From Paenibacillus silvae (lineage in GTDB: Bacteria > Bacillota > Bacilli > Paenibacillales > Paenibacillaceae), in NCBI RefSeq assembly GCF_014639235.1, contig NZ_BMFU01000001.1, positions 248,001 to 312,000 of the forward strand: DNA of 64,000 bases, given 5' to 3'. How positions within the stretch are numbered: position 1 is the first letter of the stretch; every line of letters begins with the position of its first letter. The position numbers and the translations under genes were made by a program. The notes below the pieces were generated by a model that saw nothing but the letters and a program-made list of their open reading frames with translations, ran no database searches and was not told the origin of the DNA. Below, in pieces: positions 23,743-33,123 of the stretch.

Positions 23743-24903
23743 TTACCCGCATACAGGATTCAAACTGGGAATTTCTCTCCCAAGCACACGATAGTATATT
23801 TGTTCATAATTGTGACGAATAGAGTCATTACAGAAATCATGATGCGCCCGCTGGAGACATGCTTCCCTCATATCGGCAGCCAGACGTTCGTTCGTCAACA
23901 AACGTATCGCATTCTCTGCCATAGACTTCGTATCTCCGATCGGTGAGAGAAATCCTGTTTTTCCGTGCAGTACAAGCTCTGGAATACCACCAGCCTCAGA
24001 ACCAATCGTGGGTACACCACATGCCATAGCTTCGAGTGCCACAAGGCCAAAGCTTTCCTTTTCAGACGGGAGCATCAAAATGTCAGCCATGGATATCACC
24101 TGAGCGATATCATCTTGTCTGCCAAGGAAGTGAACCTTGTCACTCAAGCCGAGCTCTTTAATCTTACATTGAATTTTAGGCAAATCCGGCCCCTCACCTA
24201 CAAATAGCAGCTTGGCTGGAACCTGCTCCTGTACTTGACGAAAGACCTCGACCACATCCTGCGTTCGTTTGACTGGACGGAAGTTGGAGATGTGCATCAA
24301 TATTTTTTCATCAGGCGCTGCAAAGTCACGACGCAGACTCGCCGCATCTCTCGGATAATACACACGCTTGTCAATAAAATTATAAGTCAGATCAATCGGC
24401 CGCTCGATGTCCAGAAGCTCGACCGTTTCACGAATCAAATCCTGGGATACGGCGGTTACCGCGTCACTCTCATTGATCGCAAGACGAATCAGGTCTTTCA
24501 GAGATTCATCCTGAGCAAGCACAGTGATATCCGTACCATGAAGTGTAGTCACGACTTTCAGGTTGTCCCCGACCATTTGTTTCGCGAGAAAAGCACATAC
24601 CGCATGCGGCACCGCATAATGGACATGCAGCAGGTCAAGCTGCTGCGCTTTTGCCACCTGTGCCATCTTGGTCGCCAAAGAAAGATCATACGGCGGATAA
24701 CGAAAAACATAATAATCATTCACTTCAACTTCATGATAAAAAATGTTCTTCTGGAATTTTCCTAGTCTGAAAGGAATACTATTTGCAATAAAATGAACCT
24801 GATGTCCCTGCTCAGCCAATAACTTGCCGAGTTCCGTTGCGACAACCCCAGAACCTCCGAGAGACGGATAACAGGTAATTCCGATTTTTAGCTTTTGATC
24901 CAT
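23743..24903 (-). CDS. bshA: N-acetyl-alpha-D-glucosaminyl L-malate synthase
   Basis: First step of bacillithiol synthesis; transfers GlcNAc from UDP-GlcNAc to L-malate. It is a GT4 glycosyltransferase with N-terminal TCYPSLGGSGVVATELGK, LHGTDITVLAQD and the C-terminal donor site MLPSEKESFGLVALEAMACG. The start is ATG 24903 with AAAGGAG upstream; the frame extends to 24951 but those codons are not family-like. It has 386 residues. The adjacent bshB1 supports the assignment. Confidence 0.95.
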   Translation of the reverse strand: MDQKLKIGITCYPSLGGSGVVATELGKLLAEQGHQVHFIANSIPFRLGKFQKNIFYHEVEVNDYYVFRYPPYDLSLATKMAQVAKAQQLDLLHVHYAVPHAVCAFLAKQMVGDNLKVVTTLHGTDITVLAQDESLKDLIRLAINESDAVTAVSQDLIRETVELLDIERPIDLTYNFIDKRVYYPRDAASLRRDFAAPDEKILMHISNFRPVKRTQDVVEVFRQVQEQVPAKLLFVGEGPDLPKIQCKIKELGLSDKVHFLGRQDDIAQVISMADILMLPSEKESFGLVALEAMACGVPTIGSEAGGIPELVLHGKTGFLSPIGDTKSMAENAIRLLTNERLAADMREACLQRAHHDFCNDSIRHNYEQIYYRVLGREIPSLNPVCG

Positions 24904-25045
24904 CCGGTTGGACGCTCCTTTGATCTCCCGCTTCGTGCAGGTTGATATCAAACAACGGAAAAATTAGATATCCTAATCCGTTAATTGTTAATTATATTGT
25001 GTGAAAAAATGGACTTATATCTTTATATACAAATTACCTCTGGCT

Positions 25046-25735
25046 TCAAACGCCAAACTGTGTCACAACATACGGTGTTTTCGTTGCAAAACCTTCCGCA
25101 AATGAAATCAGGCTGCGCTGTCCAAGCAAGGAATCACGAGCTCTCACCCGTTCGATATAACCTTGATTCAGCGGCGTAGATACGATGCCTTCACCCTGCT
25201 CAAACTGGGAGCGATAACAGCGAAGCGATGCTTCCTTCTGTTCATAGTGTTCCGTAATATCCACAATCAAATCCGTTGGACCGATATCGTTAATAAAATA
25301 AAAATATGTTGCCTTTACCTGCACAGCAGGCATATCCGGCATGTAATTTCGCAGCTTTGCGTTAAATACCGCTTCCTGAACAAGTTTACTGCACATGATA
25401 TGATCGGGATGCCGATCCTCCCAATAAGGAGCAAAAACGATGCGCGGTGCATGTCTGCGTATCTCCGCAGTAACCGCTTGTACCTGTTCAGGTGTAATAT
25501 AAAGTCCGCGGTCTGGCAAGCCGAGATTGGTCCGACACGAAAGACCGAGGACGCGGGAGGCTTGCTCCGCTTCCTCGGTTCTGCGCTCGACTGTGCCATT
25601 GGAGGACATCTCCGCACGCGTCAGATCACATACGCCTACCTTTAATCCGGCAGCTGTATGTTTCGCGATCGTTCCGGCCATTCCGATCTCGGCATCATCT
25701 GCATGTGCTCCGAAGATGAGAATATCCAGGCTCAT
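25046..25735 (-). CDS. bshB1: Bacillithiol biosynthesis deacetylase BshB1
   Basis: Zinc-dependent deacetylase that removes the acetyl group from GlcNAc-malate in bacillithiol synthesis. It is a 229-residue LmbE/PIG-L-family protein with metal-binding FGAHADDAEIG (residues 8-18), the downstream zinc histidine in WEDRHPDH and GLPDRGLY. Its ATG overlaps the mgsA stop by 4 nt. A 142-nt AT-rich gap separates it from bshA. Confidence 0.94.
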   Translation of the reverse strand: MSLDILIFGAHADDAEIGMAGTIAKHTAAGLKVGVCDLTRAEMSSNGTVERRTEEAEQASRVLGLSCRTNLGLPDRGLYITPEQVQAVTAEIRRHAPRIVFAPYWEDRHPDHIMCSKLVQEAVFNAKLRNYMPDMPAVQVKATYFYFINDIGPTDLIVDITEHYEQKEASLRCYRSQFEQGEGIVSTPLNQGYIERVRARDSLLGQRSLISFAEGFATKTPYVVTQFGV

Positions 25736-26172
25736 TCAGCATCACCTGTTTGGATTCCAGCCTCAGGCTTGTACTTATGTACCAGCTCTCTCCAAGCAAA
25801 ATCACCGCGATCCAGTGCTTTAACAAGAATCTCGGCGGTTGCTATATTCGTTGCCAGCGGTATCCCCTGTACATCACACAGGCGGAGCAGAGCATTGATA
25901 TCCGGCTCGTGCGGCTGAGCCATCAGCGGGTCACGCAGGAAGATAATCAGGTCCATCTCGTTTTGCGCTACCAAAGCACCGATCTGCTGGTCGCCTCCCA
26001 GCGGTCCTGATTCAAAACGATGAATCTGCAGGGACGTTCCCTCCATAATACGAAGACCGGTCGTGCCCGTGGAATATAATTGATGATCCGTAAACACAGG
26101 CTCATAGGCGGTGACGAAGTTTACCATTTCTTCTTTTTTGCGATCATGGGCGATAAATGCGATTTTCAACAT
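25732..26172 (-). CDS. mgsA: Methylglyoxal synthase
   Basis: Converts dihydroxyacetone phosphate to methylglyoxal and phosphate, a bypass that relieves phosphate starvation and sugar-phosphate stress. The 146-residue protein has IAFIAHDRKK at the N-terminus, the phosphate-binding YSTGTTG, catalytic-Asp loop GPLGGDQQIGA and FLRDPL. It is located between dapB and bshB1, exactly as in B. subtilis. Confidence 0.96.
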   Translation of the reverse strand: MLKIAFIAHDRKKEEMVNFVTAYEPVFTDHQLYSTGTTGLRIMEGTSLQIHRFESGPLGGDQQIGALVAQNEMDLIIFLRDPLMAQPHEPDINALLRLCDVQGIPLATNIATAEILVKALDRGDFAWRELVHKYKPEAGIQTGDAE

Positions 26173-26216
26173 GACAATCTTAATCTCCTTTACATGACGA
26201 TCTTTAAAATTTCCTT

Positions 26217-27020
26217 CTAATCGATAAAATTGTCAAAGCCGTATACGAGCCCCGTATATTCCATGACCTTTTGTACACCGATCTTGACTCCCGGCATATA
26301 ACCTGCACGTTCATAGGAATCATGTCGTATTTTCAGCGACTGTCCGTAATCACCGAATACCACTTCCTGCTGCGCGAACACACCCGGCAGACGCACACTA
26401 TGAATGCGGAACCCGTTGTAATATCCACCACGTGCTCCTTCAATCGTTTCTTCCTCGTTCGGATTGCCTTGACGGATCTCTTCACGATTGGCCGCAATCA
26501 GCTCTGCTGTTTTGATTGCTGTTCCTGAAGGTGAATCCAGCTTCTGATCTCCGTGATACTCAATGATCTCCACGTTAGGCATGTGCTTGGCGGCCTGTGC
26601 TGCAAAACGCATCATCAGGATCGCTCCAATGGAGAAGTTAGGCGCAATCAGTCCACCAATGCCTTTGTCCTGGCACTGCTTGTCCAGTTGTTCGATCTGC
26701 TCCGGCGTGAAGCCGGTAACACCCATGACGGGTCTTACGCCATGACGAATGGCAATCTCGGTATGAGCAAAGGCAAATTGAGGCACTGTAAAATCAACCA
26801 TGACCTGCGGTTTGGTTTCGGCAAAAGCCATTTCGATATCATCCGTTACCAGCACACCGCATTCTGGCAATCCTACAAGTGTCCCGGCATCCGTGCCTGC
26901 TCCGGAGCGGTTGACAGCGGCTGCAAGCTCCAGATCCGGGTCCTGTAGTACCAGCTTCACCACTTCACGGCCCATTCGGCCAGCCGCTCCGATCACGGCA
27001 ACTCTAATCACTTCACTCAT
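26217..27020 (-). CDS. dapB: 4-hydroxy-tetrahydrodipicolinate reductase
   Basis: Reduces HTPA with NAD(P)H in lysine and dipicolinate (spore) synthesis. The Rossmann motif is VIGAAGRMGREV, with the catalytic region EYHGDQKLDSPSGTA containing Lys and the SGT loop; one of the usual paired histidines is Tyr. I chose ATG 27020 because AAGGAG lies 11 nt upstream and gives MSEVIRVAVIG. ATG 27053 has no good ribosome site. It has 267 residues. Confidence 0.95.
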   Translation of the reverse strand: MSEVIRVAVIGAAGRMGREVVKLVLQDPDLELAAAVNRSGAGTDAGTLVGLPECGVLVTDDIEMAFAETKPQVMVDFTVPQFAFAHTEIAIRHGVRPVMGVTGFTPEQIEQLDKQCQDKGIGGLIAPNFSIGAILMMRFAAQAAKHMPNVEIIEYHGDQKLDSPSGTAIKTAELIAANREEIRQGNPNEEETIEGARGGYYNGFRIHSVRLPGVFAQQEVVFGDYGQSLKIRHDSYERAGYMPGVKIGVQKVMEYTGLVYGFDNFID

Positions 27021-27111
27021 CTTGGCTGCATCTCCTTCACTATGTTCGTTCATGTATTCGTCTCAACCCAGTTGTCACCCCAGCCAATTCATTTCGGACT
27101 GTGATGACATC

Positions 27112-27636
27112 TTACTGCATGGATTTCATACGCTGCTTCGTATCCTGTAACATTTGATGCAGCTGCCCATTCTGCGGATCAAGCAGGATGGCATCCTGAA
27201 GGGCCTGCAGGGCACTCTCGTACTCATTCAGATCGCTGCAAGCCAGCGCCAGCATAACATGAGCTTCCACCGACAGCGGGTCCAGTCTGACCGCTTCTTT
27301 GAGAAGCATAGCGGCTTCGACATAAGGCGTGCTTGTTTCTTTCCCCGCCTTCTCCAGCAGCATCTTGGCCGTCACTGTCAGCTGCTTTGCCTCAAGTGTC
27401 TGCAGATGAAGCACATATTCTTCTACGCCTTCGGATAACTCCACTGCCTTGCGGGCATATTCAAGTGCAGGCAGCAGATGTTTGCTGCGAGCATGTGTAA
27501 TAGAACAGCGATAATATAACTCGGCATGTTCCGGGTGAGCCTCAATGGCCGTCTCAAACCAGCGAATGGCCTGCTCAAAATCATTTTGCAATATACAGCG
27601 GTAAGCCTGCTGCATATAATCTTCCGGTTTCATCAT
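27112..27636 (-). CDS. Tetratricopeptide-repeat protein
   Basis: Cytosolic helical-repeat protein of unknown target. About three and a half TPR units are visible (YRCILQNDFEQAIRWFETAI, YYRCSITHARSKHLLPALEY, ALACSDLNEYESALQALQDA). The start is taken as ATG 27636, one of two adjacent ATGs, with GGGGAGGG 8 nt upstream. It lies between dapB and the MazG-like gene, within the same direction of transcription. No other domain is visible. Confidence 0.78.
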   Translation of the reverse strand: MMKPEDYMQQAYRCILQNDFEQAIRWFETAIEAHPEHAELYYRCSITHARSKHLLPALEYARKAVELSEGVEEYVLHLQTLEAKQLTVTAKMLLEKAGKETSTPYVEAAMLLKEAVRLDPLSVEAHVMLALACSDLNEYESALQALQDAILLDPQNGQLHQMLQDTKQRMKSMQ

Positions 27637-27686
27637 CAAGCTGACCCTCCCCGTGCGGGTGATGGTACAGCATATGTAATTTACGC

Positions 27687-28016
27687 CTAATCGGTGTTTT
27701 TTGGAGTCCACCGATTTGCGTCGCGGGTATTAAATTTATGCATGACTTTATCATGCGCCTCAGCCAAATCAATACCGAGCGAGTTTGCAAAACATATCGT
27801 GATAAACAAAATATCTCCGAGCTCAAGTTCAATCGAATTGGCATCTTCGGAAGCCTTCTTCGGTTTCTCTCCGAACTCGTGATTCACTTCACGGGCAAGC
27901 TCTCCAACCTCTTCAGACATCCGGGCCAGCATGGCCAGAGGACTGAAATATCCCTCTTTAAACTGGGAAATATAGAGGTCAACCTCACGCTGCATTTCTG
28001 CCAGACTTTTCTCCAT
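27687..28016 (-). CDS. MazG-like nucleotide pyrophosphohydrolase (YpjD type)
   Basis: Predicted to hydrolyse nucleoside triphosphates to monophosphates, a house-cleaning role. The 109-residue protein shows the MazG acidic signature: MSEEVGELAREVNHEFG (EExxE helix) and ELGDILFITICFAN (ExxD). B. subtilis ypjD occupies the same position before dapB. Metal-binding acidic residues are all present. Confidence 0.9.
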   Translation of the reverse strand: MEKSLAEMQREVDLYISQFKEGYFSPLAMLARMSEEVGELAREVNHEFGEKPKKASEDANSIELELGDILFITICFANSLGIDLAEAHDKVMHKFNTRDANRWTPKNTD

Positions 28017-28237
28017 GAGAGCAGGTTCTCCTTCTATTCTGATGTCGTGTTTGTTCCTAATAATATCAGTTATTGAAGCTCACTTCCACCATCATCCGGC
28101 ACAAATTCATTTTTTAGGTCCTGCATTAATCCATTTTCGAGGTCATGAACAAACCATTTTTAAAGATCGAAGAAACAGGTATACTAAGATGGGAATGATT
28201 GCTTTCACATTCTAATTCAAGTACAGAGAGGGATCTT

Positions 28238-29107
28238 ATGAGCACTGCCAAAACGTGGGTTCAACTAAAGCTCGTACTGCCCATTCTGCTGGGTACAGCC
28301 TTGTATGCTTTCGGGCTTCTCTATTTTATTATCCCCAATCAGCTAATGGAGGGCGGACTTACCGGGGTAACCGTGTTAATCAACTATGCCTTCGGGGTAT
28401 CTCCTTCACTGACAACATTGATTCTGAACGTGCCTCTGTTTCTCATAGGCCTTAAAGTGCTGGGCGGCAGACAGATGATTTACACCGGCATCGGGGTCGG
28501 CGCTCTGACGGCCTTTCTATGGCTTTTTGAGAAGCTGATTCATCAAGGCTGGATTGAACCGTTACATACCGAGAATGACCTTCTCTTGGCCGCTTTGTAT
28601 GCAGGAGTAACCCTCGGAGCCGGCCTTGGCATCGTTTTTCGCTGGGGAGGCACTACAGGCGGCTCTGATATTATCGCACGTATTCTGAACCGCAAATACG
28701 GCTGGAGTATGGGACGTGTGCTTTTAGGCATCGACTTTGTCATTATCGGGCTTTCACTCATCTACATTCCCAAGGAAAAAATTCTCTATACACTGGTGGC
28801 CGTGTTTATCGCGTCCAAAGTAATCGACTTCATTCAGGAAGGCGCTTATTCCGCCCGCGCGTTTATGATCATCAGCGACCATGCCCCGCAGATTGCAGAG
28901 CAGATCACCAAAGACATGGACCGTGGTGTTACACTGATTCCAGCTATCGGAGCTTATTCCAAGCAAGCCAAACATATGGCATACTGTGTTATTTCCAGAC
29001 AGGAGTTCCGCAGACTTCAGACCATTGTGCGCTCGATCGATCCAAGAGCCTTTGTCATTATCAGCGATGTACATGATGTACATGGCGAAGGTTTCAAGGA
29101 AAGCTGA
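28238..29107 (+). CDS. ypjC: YitT-family membrane protein (YpjC type)
   Basis: Multi-spanning protein of unknown function with five or six membrane helices (ILLGTALYAFGLLYFIIPNQ ... LLGIDFVIIGLSLIYIP) and a cytosolic C-terminal DUF2179 domain (ARAFMIISDHAPQIAEQI, VISRQEFRRLQTIVRSIDP). I chose ATG 28238 with AGAGAGGGATC just upstream; the frame opens at 28199. It is transcribed opposite to its neighbours. Its place next to ypjB/ypjA and the MazG-like gene matches B. subtilis. Confidence 0.88.
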   Translation: MSTAKTWVQLKLVLPILLGTALYAFGLLYFIIPNQLMEGGLTGVTVLINYAFGVSPSLTTLILNVPLFLIGLKVLGGRQMIYTGIGVGALTAFLWLFEKLIHQGWIEPLHTENDLLLAALYAGVTLGAGLGIVFRWGGTTGGSDIIARILNRKYGWSMGRVLLGIDFVIIGLSLIYIPKEKILYTLVAVFIASKVIDFIQEGAYSARAFMIISDHAPQIAEQITKDMDRGVTLIPAIGAYSKQAKHMAYCVISRQEFRRLQTIVRSIDPRAFVIISDVHDVHGEGFKES

Positions 29108-29142
29108 CACCCGTTTTCGGAATGTAAAAAAAACATACAAAG

Positions 29143-29202
29143 AAAACCTCTTCCCGCATGTAAGGCCATAGACGTGGCAGCTTTGCGTTGAGAGGTTTTT
29201 TT
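29143..29202. terminator. Bidirectional terminator between the YitT gene and ypjB
   Basis: AAAACCTCT (29143-29151) pairs with AGAGGTTTT (29191-29199) and is followed by T on the + strand. The A-rich left flank gives TTTTCTTT on the minus strand. It lies between the converging genes. Confidence 0.8.
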
Positions 29203-29203
29203 A

Positions 29204-30073
29204 TTAACGTCGGTATGTAAAAATATCCTGCTGCTGTGCACGGTATTTGCGGTATCCCGCATAACTAAGCGCAGCGACGATGACCGAACTGATCACAAGT
29301 CCCGCGGCCCTGCGGTCAGGCCCCTGTACAAAAGGAACAAATGCACTCTCATCCTTCTCACGTCCAAACAGCTGGTTCACCAATTCTTCTCCGTGAGCAG
29401 TCATGCTTCTAAGCTGCGAAGCATCAGGCTGTTTTGCGTGTGTCAGCCCTTTGATATGGGATAGCCATGCATCTACCTGTGCAATCTGGTGCGGCTCCAG
29501 ACGAATCATCGCTGCCGGCCGGATCGTTTCATAATGCTGCTCAAGAACCAGATATTGATTCGCAAGCGTGGTCGGGCTCTGGTTTTGATTAGCTGCGAGT
29601 GACAACGCGTCCAGATCATCCTTTATGATTTTATAATACTGCAGCCAAAGAGGCTTCATCGGGTGAGCTAAACTGTCCGCAGCAAGCCTGAGCTTGGCCG
29701 ACGTTTCCTGGAGCAGTTGTTTATCTGCCTGCAATTTGACGGCAGCCTCTTTGACTTCAACTATCGTTTCAGATAAAGCATGAATGCCCTCAACCGAGGT
29801 TTGGCCTTCAAACGAGATATGCTGCAAGCTGTTGCTGATGCGCAAAATGCTTGCTCGCACTTCCTCGATATTATTTTCCAGCGCTCGGCGATACAATACA
29901 GCAGCCTCTTCGTTCAATTGTGAAATCGTATACTTGGAGGACTTTTCCTGATTCCTGTTCGGATTGTATTCGTCGCTTTGCGCAGATACTTGATTAGTTA
30001 CATTGGTCCAAAGCAGCAGAGCCATGAGCGTTACGGCCAGCAATCCCGCTTTACTGATGCTTCTTCTCTTCAT
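29204..30073 (-). CDS. ypjB: Sporulation protein YpjB
   Basis: Bacillus ypjB mutants are reported as sporulation-related; biochemical role unknown. The protein has an N-terminal signal/anchor (KAGLLAVTLMALLLWTNVT), a helical external domain of about 210 residues and a C-terminal membrane helix (RAAGLVISSVIVAALSYAGY) with a short basic tail. The start is ATG 30073, with GGGAGGG 7 nt upstream; another ATG two codons before is less well spaced. It follows ypjA in the same direction. Confidence 0.85.
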   Translation of the reverse strand: MKRRSISKAGLLAVTLMALLLWTNVTNQVSAQSDEYNPNRNQEKSSKYTISQLNEEAAVLYRRALENNIEEVRASILRISNSLQHISFEGQTSVEGIHALSETIVEVKEAAVKLQADKQLLQETSAKLRLAADSLAHPMKPLWLQYYKIIKDDLDALSLAANQNQSPTTLANQYLVLEQHYETIRPAAMIRLEPHQIAQVDAWLSHIKGLTHAKQPDASQLRSMTAHGEELVNQLFGREKDESAFVPFVQGPDRRAAGLVISSVIVAALSYAGYRKYRAQQQDIFTYRR

Positions 30074-30139
30074 GGACATCCCTCCCACCATCAATGTATG
30101 GCATGGGAGGGCCGATTAGAACAGGCTGTGTATGTGCCC

Positions 30140-30766
30140 TCAGGCTCTTTTAGCCTGCTTCAGTGCAAGCCACGCAGCCAGAATACTGGCGATGGTCAAC
30201 GTAAACGTAAAATTGCGAACAGCCTGTACATGATTGTACAGCGTTGCAGGCAACCAGGGATAGATATCATATGTATAATCCATTGTATCGTTGAGCAGTG
30301 TCCAGAGACCAGCCACAATCAATGCCCCCCATCGGAAGCCAAAGAAACGCACATAAATCAGGGCTTCAATAGCCATCGCACTATGGGAGGCAATCAGCAT
30401 CCAGTCCTGCCAATGCTGCGCCCCTCCTTGAGACCAGCCTGCAAAAATAATAGCTACAGCCCATACTCCGTATTTTACAGAGGTTACAACCGCAAGAGCC
30501 TGAATGACATGTCCGATCCGCTGAAGGACTACCGACTTGACCGGATAAAGTACCCACAACAGTGCTAATGTAAAAAACAAGCTTGCTGTTGGGCTATCTG
30601 GCACAAATACGATCTGCCACGCCGGCTGATGGGCCAGTGTCCACTTCATCTGTTCTCCGTACCAGATATAGCCGTATACCGTGCCAAGCGCATTACACCA
30701 GAACAAAAGCCACAGGAAATAGCGATTGGTAAGAAACTCCCTGCTCCAAAAAAACGATAAAGCCAC
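30140..30766 (-). CDS. ypjA: DUF1405 membrane protein YpjA
   Basis: About six membrane helices with conserved WLLFWCNALGTVYGYIWY near the N-terminus and FVPDSPTASLFFTLAL, typical of DUF1405. No known activity. I chose GTG 30766 because AAGGAG lies 8 nt upstream; the longer frame starts with TTG at 30793 without support. It lies between qcrC and ypjB, as in B. subtilis. Confidence 0.88.
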   Translation of the reverse strand: MALSFFWSREFLTNRYFLWLLFWCNALGTVYGYIWYGEQMKWTLAHQPAWQIVFVPDSPTASLFFTLALLWVLYPVKSVVLQRIGHVIQALAVVTSVKYGVWAVAIIFAGWSQGGAQHWQDWMLIASHSAMAIEALIYVRFFGFRWGALIVAGLWTLLNDTMDYTYDIYPWLPATLYNHVQAVRNFTFTLTIASILAAWLALKQAKRA

Positions 30767-30824
30767 GCGCACCGCTCCTTCTTTCTTCTTCAAAATAACC
30801 CCATGCTGTTCTTCAAAAAAACTT

Positions 30825-30855
30825 CAAAAAAACCTGATCGATGAATGATCAGGTT
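30825..30855 (-). terminator. Intrinsic terminator after qcrABC
   Basis: AACCTGATC (30831-30839) pairs with GATCAGGTT (30847-30855), followed on the minus strand by a long T-run. It lies 18 nt past the qcrC stop. Confidence 0.88.
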
Positions 30856-30872
30856 TTTTCATTAATTTGATT

Positions 30873-31760
30873 TTACTGTTCTGCCTTCTGTTTCGCAAGC
30901 CATTCGGCCAGATGAGTGATCTCTTCATCCGTAACACCCTGAGCTACAGCTTGGTCATACATTGGAGGCATTCCATTGTAACCTTCTTTAATAATCGTCA
31001 CGATCTCTTCTTGGCTGTGTTTGTCGCCAACGCCTCGAAGAGAAGGTGCATTGCCCTGACCTTTCATATCAGCTGCGTGACAGCCAATACATCCGGCTTT
31101 TTTGTACGTTTCCATTGCCGGGTCATCCTTGTCAACAATCGCAACTTCCTCCTGCTGTTGTCCAGGTGCATTGGAGGTAGGCAACCCTTGCTCATGTTTC
31201 TCAAGAGCTTCTTCCTCCCGCTGAATATGCTCCGGCTTCTGACCTGATGCTTCAAGCTCATGCTTGTAGTGAGTCCAGGCTACGTTCGTGAGATAGAACA
31301 CCGAAATTACAGACAGAAACATTAGAGCAGATGCAATCGGCCGTCTGTAGAAGCGACGCTCTTTTCCTGTGTCCAGGAAGGGAGCCAGCAGCAATGCCCC
31401 AAAAGCAACACCACTGACACCCAGCACGCCCAACAGGACGTAATCTCCGGATGCGTAAGGATATTTCAAATACTGATACAGGAATAAAAAGTACCAGTCT
31501 GGCATCGGAATAACCGAAGCACTTGGATTGGCCGGATAGCCGAGAGGTGCAGGTTCCGATATGGTCAGCACCAGAATGCCGACCAGAACAACGACACCTA
31601 CCATCCATTCCTTCAACAAGAAGTTCGGAATAAATGCTTCCGACTTGCCGGGATATGCCGTATAGTCAGGTGGAGTGATAAACCCCGACCCCTTGCGGAC
31701 GCGTGAATCACCGACAAAGATAACCTTTTCCTCATCATTGTTCTTGTGCCCGTGAGCCAT
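30873..31760 (-). CDS. qcrC: Menaquinol-cytochrome c reductase, cytochrome b/c subunit
   Basis: Fused subunit: the N-terminal half is the subunit-IV-like part of cytochrome b with three membrane helices (KEWMVGVVVLVGILVLTIS; PMPDWYFLFLYQYLKYP; IASALMFLSVISVFYLT), and the C-terminal half is a membrane-anchored cytochrome c with heme motif CIGCH (in YKKAGCIGCHAADM) and axial Met in YNGMPPMYDQ. It has 295 residues, normal for Bacillales. It acts at the outer face of the cytoplasmic membrane and follows qcrB by 22 nt. Confidence 0.96.
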   Translation of the reverse strand: MAHGHKNNDEEKVIFVGDSRVRKGSGFITPPDYTAYPGKSEAFIPNFLLKEWMVGVVVLVGILVLTISEPAPLGYPANPSASVIPMPDWYFLFLYQYLKYPYASGDYVLLGVLGVSGVAFGALLLAPFLDTGKERRFYRRPIASALMFLSVISVFYLTNVAWTHYKHELEASGQKPEHIQREEEALEKHEQGLPTSNAPGQQQEEVAIVDKDDPAMETYKKAGCIGCHAADMKGQGNAPSLRGVGDKHSQEEIVTIIKEGYNGMPPMYDQAVAQGVTDEEITHLAEWLAKQKAEQ

Positions 31761-31782
31761 TACGTTTCCTCCCTTCTTTCGT

Positions 31783-32454
31783 TTATAGTGGTCCCGAAAT
31801 GCCCTGTCTGCGGATCATAATAAAGTGTCCGACCAGAAGCACCAGAAGCACCGCAGGGAGGAAGAAGACGTGCAATGCGAAGAACCTTGTCAGTGTCTGT
31901 GCACCAACGATTGTTCCCCCTTGCAGGAACTCCTTGATAATTGGTCCGAGCCAAGGCACTGTGTTGGCAATTTCCAATGTTACTTTTGTTGCAAAATAAG
32001 CTTTGTTATCCCAAGGCAGCAAGTATCCTGTCAGACCCAGACCCAGCATGACGAAGAAAATCAGCATGCCAACGACCCAGTTCATTTCGCGCGGAGCCTT
32101 GTAAGAGCCTGTAAAGAAAACACGCATCGTATGTAGGAACATCATGACGATAACCAGACTGGCCCCCCAATGGTGCATACCGCGTACAATCTGACCAAAA
32201 GCTACTTTCGTTTGCAAATACTCTACACTTGCATAAGCGTTAATAATATCGGGTACATAATACATCGTCAGGAACATCCCCGACAGGATCTGAATAACTG
32301 TAATAAAGAACGTCAATCCGCCAAAACAATAAACGAATGCGGAAAAGTGATGAGCCGGGTTAACGTGCTCTGGCACTTCATGATCCGCAACGTCCCGCCA
32401 GATCGGCGTGATGTCAAGACGCTCATCAATCCAGTCATAGACATTTTTAAACAT
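31783..32454 (-). CDS. qcrB: Menaquinol-cytochrome c reductase, cytochrome b6 subunit
   Basis: Four-helix cytochrome b6-type protein that holds the two b hemes (His in GMHHWGAS and FALHVFFLPAVLL, MMFLHTMRV). Cys43 in FVYCFGGLTFF is the residue to which the additional c-type heme is covalently bound in the B. subtilis protein. It has 223 residues and lies between qcrA and qcrC. It is expected to oxidise menaquinol supplied by the hepS-menG-hepT genes of the same window. Confidence 0.96.
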   Translation of the reverse strand: MFKNVYDWIDERLDITPIWRDVADHEVPEHVNPAHHFSAFVYCFGGLTFFITVIQILSGMFLTMYYVPDIINAYASVEYLQTKVAFGQIVRGMHHWGASLVIVMMFLHTMRVFFTGSYKAPREMNWVVGMLIFFVMLGLGLTGYLLPWDNKAYFATKVTLEIANTVPWLGPIIKEFLQGGTIVGAQTLTRFFALHVFFLPAVLLVLLVGHFIMIRRQGISGPL

Positions 32455-32469
32455 CTGCGTTCACGCCTC

Positions 32470-33012
32470 CTATTTCACTCGGGTGTTCGGAACAATCTCG
32501 CCCAGATAAACCCAGCCTTGTTCCTCCTTAACCACATATTCATCCAGCGGTTTCGGGGCTACGGCAAGATTCTTCCCTTCCTTGTCATAGTGCGCGCCGT
32601 GACATGGACAATGGTACTCATTCGGATAATTTTTGTCGCTATTCCAACCTACTGTACATCCCAGATGTTTGCAGATCGGGGAAAGCGCATAAATTTTCCC
32701 TTGTTCGTCCTTACGAATCCAGGCCACCAGCGAGGCATTACTCAAATACCATCCATCCTGCTGCTTCAGTTCAAACGTAAATTCTTGAGGTTCATTCGTA
32801 ATTTTGCTGATTTCAGCCACTTTGACAGAGGTTCCTTCTCCCTTGTGCTGCAAAATCGGGTCCACCGCAAAACGGACCATAGGAAGAATTGCACCGGCGG
32901 CCATGTAGGCTGTAGCTCCACCAAGCGTGTAAGTCAAAAACTGCCTGCGTGACATTTCCAATCTGCTTGGCGGTTTCATCGAGGCTTCGTGCTGGTCATG
33001 CTCACTGCTCAT
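32470..33012 (-). CDS. qcrA: Menaquinol-cytochrome c reductase, Rieske iron-sulfur subunit
   Basis: Membrane-anchored Rieske protein. The N-terminal MSRRQFLTYTLGGATAYMAAG resembles a twin-arginine targeting and anchor segment. The cluster motifs are CKHLGC and CPCHGAHYD. It has 180 residues. First gene of the qcr operon, with a good sigma-A promoter about 85 nt upstream. Confidence 0.96.
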   Translation of the reverse strand: MSSEHDQHEASMKPPSRLEMSRRQFLTYTLGGATAYMAAGAILPMVRFAVDPILQHKGEGTSVKVAEISKITNEPQEFTFELKQQDGWYLSNASLVAWIRKDEQGKIYALSPICKHLGCTVGWNSDKNYPNEYHCPCHGAHYDKEGKNLAVAPKPLDEYVVKEEQGWVYLGEIVPNTRVK

Positions 33013-33093
33013 ACTGTCTCCAACCCCCTTTTAAGCCAACTCTCTCAATCGTTTTCATTATCATAAATTCCACGACTTACTAGAACATACATA

Positions 33094-33122
33094 ATCATAT
33101 AGTAGCCCTAGAACACCGTCAA
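33094..33122 (-). promoter_or_regulatory. Sigma-A promoter of qcrABC
   Basis: Minus strand TTGACG (33117-33122), 17-nt spacer, TATGAT (33094-33099). It lies 82 nt before the qcrA ATG. Two direct copies of TGTGACAAATT flank its upstream side. Confidence 0.75.
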
Positions 33123-33123
33123 G